Shown here: piece by piece, positions 41,501 to 53,500 of the stretch
Numbering within the stretch: the first letter of the stretch is position 1
Layout: each line of letters begins with the position of its first letter
NCBI GenBank assembly: GCA_014843695.1
Contig: CM026391.1
Span: 34,836,291 to 34,900,290, forward strand
Direction of reading: 5' to 3'
Source of the DNA: Archivesica marissinica
Taxonomy: Eukaryota > Mollusca > Bivalvia > Venerida > Vesicomyidae
Length of the DNA: 64,000 bases
Notes under the pieces: generated by a model
Databases searched by the model: none
Told to the model about the DNA's origin: nothing
What the model saw: the letters and a program-made list of their open reading frames with translations, nothing else
Made by a program: the position numbers and the translations under genes

Positions 41501-44500
41501 GCTCCAGACAATGCTATATACACGTTCCAGACCATGCGATATACACGTTCAAGACCATGCGATGTACTTGTTCCAGACCATGCTATGCACACGTTCCAGA
41601 CCATGCTATATACACGTTCAAGACCATGCGATGTACATGTTCCAGACCATGCTATGCACACGTTCCAGACCATGCGATCTACACGTTCAAGACCATGCGA
41701 TGTACATGTTCCAGACCATGCTATATACACGTTCCAGACCATGCTATATACACGTTCCAGACAATGCTATATACATGTTCCAGACCATGCAATGAACACG
41801 ATCCAGATCATGCTATATACACGTTCCAGACAATGCTATATACACGTTCCAGACCATGCTATATACACGTACCAGACCATGCTATATATACGTACCAGAC
41901 CATGCTATATACACGTTCCAGACCATGCTATATACACGTCCCAGACCATGCTATATACACGTTCCAGACAATGCTATATACATGTTCCAGACCATGCAAT
42001 GTACACGTTCCAGATCATGCTATATACACGTTCCAGACAATGCTATATACACGTTCCAGACCATGCTATATACACGTACTAGACCATGCTATATACACGT
42101 TCCAGACCATGCTATATACACGTTCCAGACACTGATATATACACGTTCCATGCCATGCTATATACACGTTCCAGACAATGCTATATACACGTTCCATGCC
42201 ATGCTATATACACGTTCCAGACAATGCTATATATACGTACCAGACAATGCTATATACACGTACCAGACCATGCTATATACACGTACCAGACAATGCTATA
42301 TACACGTTCCAGACAATGTAATATACACATTCCAGACAGTGTTATATACACGTTCCAGACAATGTAATATACACGTTCCAGACAGTGCTATATACACGTT
42401 CCAGACAATGCTATATACACGTTCTAGACAAAGATATGTACACGTTCTAGACCATGCTATGCACACGTTCCAGACCATGCTATATACACGTCCAGACCAT
42501 GCTATATACACGTACCAGACAATGATATGTACACGTTCCAGACCATGCTATATACACGTTCCAGACCATGCTATATACACGTTCCAGAAAATGATATGTA
42601 CACGTTCCAGACCATGCGATATACACGTTCCAGACCATGCTATATTCACGTTCCAGACCATGCTATATACACGTACCAGACCATGCTATATACACGTTCC
42701 AGACAATGCTATATACATGTTCTAGGCCATGCTATATACACGTACCATACCATGCTATATACACGTTCCAGACAATGCTATATACACGCACCAGACCATG
42801 CGATGTACACGTTCCATACCATGCGATGTACACCTTCCATACCATGCGATGTACACGTACCAGACCATGTGATGTACACGTTCCATACCATGCGATGTAC
42901 ACGTTCCATACCATGTGATGTACACGTTCCATACCATGTGATGTACACGTTCCATACCATGCGATGTACACGTTCCATACCATGCGATGTACACGTTCCA
43001 TACCATGCGATGTACACGTTCCATACCATGTGATGTACACGTTCCATACCATGTGATGTACACGTACCAGACCATGTGATGTACACGTTCCATACTATGC
43101 GATGTACACGTTCCATACCATGCGATGTACACGTTCCATACCATGCGATGTACACGTTCCATACCATGCGATGTACACGTTCCATACCATGCGATGTACA
43201 CGTACCAGACCATGTGATGTACACGTTCCATACCATGCGATGTACACGTTCCATACCATGTGATGTACACGTTCCATACCATGTGATGTACACGTACCAG
43301 ACCATGCGATGTACACGTTTCAGATCATGCTATATACACGTTCCATACCATGCGATGTACACGTTCCAGACCATGCAATGTACACGTTCCATACCATGCA
43401 ATGTACACGTTCCATACTATGCGATGTACACGTACCATACCATGCTATATACACGTTATAGACCATGCGATGTACAAGTTCAAGACTATGTGATGTACAC
43501 GTTCCAGACCATCCAATGTACACGTTCCATGCCATGCTATATATACGTACCAGACCATGCTATATATACGTACCAGACCATGCTATATACACGTACCAGA
43601 CCATGCTATATACACGTACCAGACCATGTTATATACACGTTCCAGACCATGCTATATACACGTTCTAGACCATGCTATATACACGTACCAGACCATGCTA
43701 TATATACGTTCTAGACCATCCTATATACACGTACCAGACCATGCTATATATACGTTCTAGACCATGCTATATACACGTACCAGACCATGCTATATACACG
43801 TTCTAGACCATGCTATATACACGTACCAGACCATGCTATATATACGTACCAGACCATGCTATATACACGTTCCAGACAATGATATATACACGTACCAGAC
43901 CATGTTATATACACGTTCCAGACCATGCTATATACACGTACCAGACCATGCTATATACACGTACCAGACCATGTTATATACATGTTCTAGACCATGCTAT
44001 GTACACGTAGATAATTGAATCACGATGTGTCTAAGTGTAGTGGTGATTGGATAAAATTAAATAAATGAACCTTGTTTGTAATGCATTCTTCTCTTCCTGC
44101 AGTGTCGATATTTCCTCCAAATACCTGAATTAAATCGAAATAATGTTGTAATGGTATTTATATACAGTGCATGCCTCTGCGAAAGTGTTAATATATGTAG
44201 TTTGGTGTGTGTAATACGGTTGTATGACTTCATACATTCTGCTTTTTTTCTTATGCATTGTATCAATTATGTCAGTTTTTAGTGTGTTTTACGTTTATTT
44301 ATCGCCACTACCGGTTGCCCATATGAGCGAAGCTTCCTGAAGAGATTAGTCATTTTAGATGTGTGGAGGATAGTGCATGATACAGACAGAGACCCATTCC
44401 AGAGTCTCCTCTGGTTCTTTCACGTGCAGGGTGTACAGCACCGACACGAGACCTTGGTTTAAAGTCACATCTGAAAGACTGTTAATTTTATTAGTGTCAG

Positions 44501-47500
44501 GCGGAGGATCGAACATGCGATACCTGGATTACCAGTCCAGCGTGCTACCACTGGACTACAGATCCGTCTGTAATATGACGGTTAATAACTTCTAGTCGCT
44601 TTTATAGCGTGTTAACTCATATCACACGTACAGAGCCATCTCTGCATTTAATGCTCTTGAATAAACACAGATTGCATAACATATTTTAAATTAAAACTAC
44701 AACTGCACTAACAGCTTAATTCTCCATGGTGTGTGTTTTCCGTTTATTGATCGTCGCTACCGGTTGCCCATATGAGCGACGCTTCCTGAAGAGATTAGGC
44801 ATTTAGATTTTGGAGGATTGTGCAATGATACAGACAGAGACCCATTCCAGAATCTCATCTGGTTCTTTTACGTGCATGATGTAAAGCACCGACACGAGAC
44901 CTCGGTTTAGTGTCACATCTGAAAGACTATTAATTTTATTAAGAGTCAGACGGGGGATCGAACCTGCGATCCCTGGATTATCAGTCCGGCGTTTTACAAC
45001 TGGGCTACATATCCGTCTGTAATTCTCCATGGTGTCAATAGACCTGTTTTCTATCCATCAATCAAAGTGCATATACTAGAAATATGTCTCCTTGCATGTT
45101 GACATCACTGACATGTTACCTTTCAAAGTAACCCATGAGACTCCGCCCATTACAATAAACAAAAACATATTTATTTATATATACCATGATTCTTAGGGTA
45201 CACGTGGATGACATTCAATTACATATTTTCCAAATAGAATGCTCATTTTCCTGTTCGGCAGTGATAGCGTTTACCATATAAACCAAGCACCTGCTACTGA
45301 CGTCACTCGCAAACAAATTCGAAACCAGGTGGGGGAACGGATACGGATACAATGCGATTGACGATAACACATGTTGACAGATGGAGGACGGGTACGGATA
45401 CAGGGCGAGTGTCGATACTACACATATGTTGACAGGTGGAGGACGGGTACGGATACAGGGCGAGTATCGATACTAAGCATGTTGACAGGTGGAGGATGGG
45501 TACGGATACATGGCGAGTATCGATACTAAGCATGTTGACAGGTGGAGGACGGGTACGGATACAGGGCGAGTGTCGATACTACACGCATGTTGACAGGTGG
45601 AGGACGGGCACGGATACAGGGCGAGTGTCGATACTACACACATGTTGACAGGTGGAGGACGGGTACGGATACAGGGCGAGTATCGATGCTAAGCATGTTG
45701 ACAGGTGGAGGACGGGTACGGATGCAGGGGGAATGACGATACTACACTCATGTTGACAGGTGGAGGACGGGTACGAATGCAGGGCGAGTGTCGATACTAA
45801 GCATGTTGACAGGTGGAGGACGGGTACGGATACAGGGCGACTGTCGATACTACACGCATGTTGACAGGTGGAGGACGGGTACGAATGCAGGGCGAGTGTC
45901 GATACTACACGCATGTGATAGGTGGAGGACGGGTACGGATACAGGGCGACTGTCGATACTACACGCATGTTGACAGGTGGAGGACGGGTACGGATACAGG
46001 GCGAGTGTCGATACTACACGCATGTTGACAGGTGGAGGACGGGTACGGATACAGGGCGAGTATCGATACTACACTCATGTTGACAGGTGGAGGACGGGTA
46101 CGGATACAGGGCGAGTGTCGATACTACACGCATGTTGACAGGTGGAGGACGGGTACGGATACAGGGTGATTGACGATACTACGCATGTTGACAGGTGGAG
46201 GACGGGTACGGATGCAGGGCGAATGACGATACTACACGCATGTTGACAGGTGGAGGACGGGTACGGATGCAGGGCGAGTGTCGATACTAAGCATGTTGAC
46301 AGGTGGAGGACGGGTACGGATACAGGGCGAGTGTCGATACTACACGCATGTTGACAGGTGGAGGACAGGTACGGATACAGGGCGAGTGTCGATACTACAC
46401 GCATGTTGACAGGTGGAGGACGGGTACGGATACAGGGCGACTGTCGATACTACACGCATGTTGACAGGTGGAGGACGGGTACGGATACAGGGCGACTGTC
46501 GATACTACACGCATGTTGACAGATGGAGGACGGGTACGAATGCAGGGCGAGTGTCGATACTACACGCATGTTGACAGGTGGAGGACGGGTACGAATGCAG
46601 GGCGAGTGTCGATACTAAGCATGTTGACAGGTGGAGGACGGGTACGAATGCAGGGCGACTGTCGATACTAAGCATGTTTACAGGTGGAGGACGGGTACGG
46701 ATGCAGGGCGTGTATCGATACTAAGCATGTTGACAGTGGAGGACGGGTACGAATGCAGGGCGAGTGTCGATACTACACGCATGTTGGCAGGTGGAGGACG
46801 GGTACGAATACAGGGCGAATGTCGATACTACACACAATGTTGACAGGTGGAGGACGGGTACGAATACAGAGCGAATGTCGATACTACACACATATTGACA
46901 TGTGGAGGACGGGTACGAATACAGAGCGAATGTCGATACTACACACATGTTGACAGGTGGAGGACGGGTACGAATACAGAGCGAATGTCGATACTACACA
47001 CATATTGACAGGTGGAGACGGGTACGAATACAGGGCGAATGTCGATACTACACACATGTTGACAGGTGGAGGACGGGTACGGATACAGGGCGAGTGTCGA
47101 TACTACACACATATTGACAGGTGGAGGACGGGTACGAATACAGGGCGAATGTCGATACTACACATATGTTGACAGGTGGAGGACGGGTACGAATACAGAG
47201 CGAATGTCGATACTACACACATATTAACAGGTGGAGGACGGGTACGAATACAGGGCGAATGTCGATACTACACACATGTTGACAGGTGGAGGACGGGTAC
47301 GGATACAGGGCGATTGACGATACTACACACATGTTGACAGGTGGAGGACAGGTACGAATACAGGGCGATTGACGATACTACACACATGTTGACAGGTGGA
47401 GGACGGGTACGAATAAGCATGTCTTATTATGCATTCTAGGTAAGGATGCTATTCACCAACCATAGAAAACAGAGAACGATCGACATGAGAATGTATAAAA

Positions 47501-50500
47501 TATGTCATGCGTTAATGTGAGTCATAGAAAACGATCGACATGAGAATGTATGAAATATGTTATGCTTTAATGTGTGTTATAGAAAACGATCGACATGAGA
47601 ATGTATGAAATATGTCATGCTTTAATGTGAGTTATAGAAAACGATCGACATGAGAATGTATGAAATATGTCATGCTTTAATGTGAGTCATAGAAAACGAT
47701 CGATATGAGAATGTATTAAATATATCATGCTTTAATGTGTGTTATAGAAAACGATCGACATGAGAATGTATGAAATATGTCATGCTTTAATGTGTGTTAT
47801 AGAAAACGATCGACATGAGAATGTATGAAATATGTCATGCTTTAATGTGTGTTATAGAAAACGATCGACATGAGAATGTATGAAATATGTCATGCTTTAA
47901 TGTGTGTAATAGAAAACGATCGACATGAGAATGTATGAAATATGTCATGCTTTAATGTGTGTTATAGAAAACGATCGACATGAGAATGTATGAAATATGT
48001 CATGCTTTAATATGTGTTATAGAAAACGATCGACATGAGAATGTATGAAATATGTCATGCTTTAATGTGTGTTATAGAAAACGATCGACATGAGAATGTA
48101 TGAAATATGTCATGCTTTAATGTGAGTCATAGAAAACGATCGACATGAGAATGTATGAAATATGTCATGCTTTAATGTGTGTTATAGAAAACGATCGACA
48201 TGAGAATGTATGAAATATGTCATGCTTTAATGTGTGTTATAGAAAACGATCGACATGAGAATGTATGAAATATGTCATGCTTTAATGTGTGTTATAGAAA
48301 ACGATCGACATGAGAATGTATGAAATATGTCAGGCTTTAATGTGAGTTATAGAAAACGATCGACATGAGAATGTATGAAATATGTCATGCTTTAATGTGT
48401 GTTATAGAAAACGATCGACATGAGAATGTATGAAATATGTCATGCTTTAATGTGTGTTATAGAAAACGATCGACATGAGAATGCATGAAATATGTCATGC
48501 TTTAATGTGTGTTATAGAAAACGATCGACATGAGAATGTATGAAATATGTCATGCTTTAATGTGTGTTATAGAAAACGATCGACATGAGAATGTATGAAA
48601 TATGTCATGCTTTGATGTGTGTTATAGAAAACGATCGACATGAGAATGTATGAAATATGTCATGCTTTAATGTGAGTCATAGAAAACGATCGACATGAGA
48701 ATGTATGAAATATGTCATGCTTTAATGTGTGTTATAGAAAACGATCGACATGAGAATGTATGAAATATGTCATGCTTTAATGTGTGTTATAGAAAACGAT
48801 CGACATGAGAATGTATGAAATATGTCATGCTTTAATGTGAGTCATAGAAAACGATCGACATGAGAATGTATGAAATATGTCATGCTTTAATGTGTGTTAT
48901 AGAAAACGATCGACATGAGAATGTATGAAATATGTCATGCTTTAATGTGTGTTATAGAAAACGATCGCCATGAGAATGTATGAAATATGTCATGCTTTAA
49001 TGTGTGTTATAGAAAACGATCGACATGAGAATGTATGAAATATGTCATGCTTTAATGTGTGTTATAGAAAACGATCGCCATGAGAATGTATGAAATATGT
49101 CATGCTTTAATGTGTGTTATAGAAAACGATCGACATGAGAATGTATGAAATATGTCATGCTTTAATGTGTGTTATAGAAAACGATCGCCATGAGAATGTA
49201 TGAAATATGTCATGCTTTAATGTGTGTTATAGAAAACGATCGACATGAGAATGTATGAAATATGTCATGCTTTAATGTGTGTTATAGAAAACGATCGCCA
49301 AGAGAATGTATGAAATATGTCATGCTTTAATGTGTGTTATAGAAAACGATCGACATGAGAATGTAATTCGTACATATGATAAACTTACTTGTTTCGAACT
49401 CTATTTCCCTCATCTGTCTGTCTCTCTATATCATCCTTGTGTTTATTCTGTATCATCTGGACGATGTTCTCATTCCGCTCTCTCTCTTCCTGTAGTTCGT
49501 CTTGTGATCTTGAAATGTAATAAGCATATATACACTCAACAACATTCCTAACCGGTCACCATCGGTGTTTTAGTGCTTCAGTGAAAGTCGTGCTACCGCA
49601 GTGGATGCGCGTTCGCTTCAGGTGCGAAAGGTACGGAGTTCGAGCTCCGCTGGAGCCGTTACGATTGTGCCCTTAGGCAAGGCATTTAAATTCCACGTTG
49701 ACTCTTCTCTCTCCCTCGTGGCGATGGATTCCATCGGGAGTGAGGTCTCGAGAGTGATTAATATAAGTTGTAAGAACTTGTTTCGCAATCGAGCTAAAAT
49801 AAATTTGTATAAACGATCGGTGTTTTACAGTAAAATGTTTGTTTATTATAGTGTCACCCCTATTTAAAGGGCCAGCCAGCTCTGATTTATGAGACACCTC
49901 TTCTTATGAACATCAGTACTTCCCGAATTATATGCTTGTATGTCTGGCACCAGGCTGGTAGGCAAGCGGTAACCGTTATTTAACTAGCTGGAGGCTCACC
50001 AACCGGCCATATCAGAACAAACCCCTGACGAGGTTCGAACCTTCGACCTCCCGCTCTATAGCGGATGCCTTAACCACTAAGCCAATGAGACAGTATTTGG
50101 AGCAAACTAATAAACTAAATAATATCAATATTCATACACCCAGGTATCATCTTGTCATCACATTTTATTACAGATGTATATAGGCAATGGATTGCTGTAT
50201 AACCATATGACAGACGGGTATGTAGTCCAGTGGTAACACGCTGGACTGGTAATCCAGGGATCGCATGTTCGATCCCCCGTCTAACCCTAATAAAATTAAC
50301 AGTCTTTCAGATGGGACTTTAAACCGAGGTCTCGTGTCAGTGCTGTACACCGTGCACGTAAAAGAACCAGAGGAGACTCTGGAATGGGTCTCTCTCTGTA
50401 TCATTGCACTATCCTCCACACATATAAATGACTAATCTATTCAGGATGCGTCGCTCATATGGGCAACCGGTAGCGACGATAAATAAACGTAAAACACACA

Positions 50501-53500
50501 CATAATAATATGGAATAAAATGCATTAAGTGGACATATTTTAATGATATTGTACGATTATTAGTTGGGTTTCCAATATTATAAAACACCGAGTGTAGTTA
50601 TCCACGGCATCATTTGGAATAAATAATCTATTAAGATGTGATGCTGTTCAGACATCCCTGCCATAGTTATATGAATGTTTAAAGGAACATTAATGTAATC
50701 TAACTTAACGTAAATGGTACATGTATATATAATGTATATTAAATGTATCTAATATGTTCGTGCTGCTTATCACTGCCTCCGTAAGACACAACACCAAATA
50801 TACGAACTGTTTTAGTAAAGAATCCTTCTCCTCAACCAACGGTTGTGTATCTCGCTCCACTTTCGAAATTTCTTCAGAATTCCTAATTGATAAACAAGTT
50901 TATATAGTCAGTATGATATCGTATATAGATTGATGTTGCAAAATGCGAGATTCTTTAATGGTGGACCTCGAGCGTTGTGATGTCATGAGATTTAATAAAC
51001 ATACAAAACTATTTACAACATCTGGAAACAAACTGATTATGATGATGGTGCCTAGCCTGGGAATAGGCGTCGGTATAGTTTGCCTGATCAGTCAAATAAA
51101 TAACTTTTAGTACCGAGACTATTAATTGGGCCGTATTGCGTCTCTTATCATGTCATGTCATTTTGCCAGAAGTTAAAAAGTGCAAAATCGACAGACTGGC
51201 ACCCAGGCTAGATGGTGTCATGCACAATAATGTTTCGTTCGCCAGTTACATAAAACATACGTGTATACATGTTTAAACTGAAGTGGTCTATAGGGTTACT
51301 GTCGTTGACTTCAAATCACGTGCACATCACCGCTGTAGGTTCGGATCCCACTGTGAGGAAGCCATCCAGCTGGCTTGCTGTATGTCGATGGTTATACTAC
51401 GCGGAATGGCACCAAGAGCATCGCCAGATGGCCTAAGATGTTGGTACGATTTAAAAACCTCGATACAAACAACACACAAAGATTAACCGGAAGATAGGAA
51501 TGGGGAAACCGTACCAATCTCACATAGCTTACTGTCCGGATCGAATCCGAGCTACATTAACGAGAAGCCATCGAACCTAGGTGGAAGTCGTGATAGCGCA
51601 GTGGATGCGCGTTCGCTTCAGGTGCGAACGGTCCGGAGTTCGAGCCCCGCTGGAGCCGTTACGAATGTGCCCTTAGGCATGGCATTTAAATTCCACGTTG
51701 CTTCTTCTCTCTCCCTCGTGGCGATGGATTCCATCAGGAATGAGGTCTCGAGTGTGATTAATATAAGTTGTAAGAACTTGTTTCGCAATCGAGCTAAAAT
51801 AAATGTGTATAAACAACCTAGGTTGCATTGGTGGTAAGCGAGCGTGTTAACCACTGTGTTACGATATTGCAGGTTGTTGGTGCAAAATATACATAACTTA
51901 AGTCTACTGTTTACCACATCCGCCTCCGTGGTCGAGTGGTTAAGGTCGCTGACTTGTATACCACTGTAACCTATCATCACTGATGGTCACCGGTTCGAGC
52001 CTCGCTCAGGCCGTGTCTCATTTATATGAAAAAGTTGGCAGTTTCTTACGGAGGTTTGTGTACCCAAGTACTGGTTAGCCTGCCCAGGAAAGGTGTTGTT
52101 AGGTAAACTGCCCGCCGGCGATATAGCCCAAAATGGTGCTGATGCAAGCGTAAAACCCAAAATATAACATAACATAACTGTTTACCACAACATCCTATGT
52201 ATATTAATTGTATTCCACCTGTCGCTGGACACTACACATGCACTGTACAAACCTTTTACGTAGAATATCATTCTCGTCCATTAATGATGTGTTGAGGTAT
52301 CTCAGTCGAGATATTTCCTTATGCCTAAATCAAAAATACATGCAGTATATATAATAGTAGAATGTCTTGTAAGCACGTTTCAAAAATATTATAATTATAA
52401 ATTATAATGGCTGATGATAATGTTAGCTTCGTTTATGGCGGATACCAGCTTATCCATTGACTTTAGTCGTACACCTGAATCACGTAAATGCGTCTTTTAT
52501 TATGTGGAATGATATTAGGATACAATGTATGTTTGACTATGTAGTATGATATTAGGATACAATGTATGTTTGACTATGTAGTATGATATTAGGGTACAAT
52601 GTATGTTTGACTATGTAGTATGATATTAGGATACAATGTATGTTTGACTATGTAGTATGATATTAGGGTACAATGTATGTTTGACTATGTAGTATGATAT
52701 TAGGGTACAATGTATGTTTGACTATGTAGTATGATATTAGGATACAATGTATGTTTGACTATGTAGTATGATATTAGGGTACAATGTATGTTTGACTATG
52801 TAGTATGATATTAGGATACAATGTATGTTTGACTATGTAGTATGATATTAGGGTACAATGTATGTTTGACTATGTAGTATGATATTAGGGTACAATGTAT
52901 GTTTGACTATGTAGTATGATATTAGGGTACAATGTATGCTTGACTGTGTAGTATGATATTAGGCTACAATGTATGCTTGACTGTGTAGTATGATATTAGG
53001 GTACAATGTATGTTTGACTATGTAGTATGATATTAGGATACAATGTATGTTTGACTATGTAGGATGATAATTTATTAGGATACAATGTTGCTTACTGTTA
53101 CAATGGTGTAATTATTATTGGACATGAACAAGTTATTGGACCTAAGCATTCCGACACAATGCACTTGTTGATTTGTTGTTGATGACGTATGCCAAGTTTA
53201 GGTTCAATTGGATTGGAACCTTAGTAAGTGTTGAATGCACAAATAGTGTGGCGAACACAAGCAAGAATGTGAATGCACAGACGAACGGTACAAACATTCT
53301 CCGAGACCGGCGCTTATAAAAGATTCAGATACAGACTGATCACTGATATGTGTTGTACAGAATAGCTTTACTTACTGATATTTAAATGAAGCATATTATT
53401 ATTAGCATCATCAGCCCGCCATGTCAGCATTATTAGCCATTTATGCCATTTCACGTATTAGTCAATATTACCAGCCATTTATGCCATTTCATGTATTAGT

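Larger units (their letters stand above)
44013..45330. repeat. Conserved segment U3 of the triplicated block
   Basis: It carries exon 5 and the most complete pair of family B SINEs, so it is probably closest to the ancestral arrangement. A short deletion removes 'taatgaaaacatcaaaat' near 45220 relative to U1 and U2. Confidence 0.92.

Noticed and set aside
25445..43760. Open frames of 100-500 codons in the 17-, 23-, 34- and 55-bp arrays
   Set aside because: Same cause: pure repeat translation with no domain, overlapping on both strands.
45180..45300. Extra coding exon in the U segments on the minus strand (AEQENEHSI)
   Set aside because: It is conserved in all three U segments and somewhat coil-like, but no donor gives the exit phase 2 needed by the next exon, and stops follow closely.
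49306..49551. 81-codon + strand frame
   Set aside because: It is antisense to exon 4, begins inside the 55-bp satellite and has no family match.
50212..50290. Functional tRNA-Thr gene
   Set aside because: The tRNA-like part is the head of a SINE family with more than ten copies here, attached to a conserved non-tRNA body.
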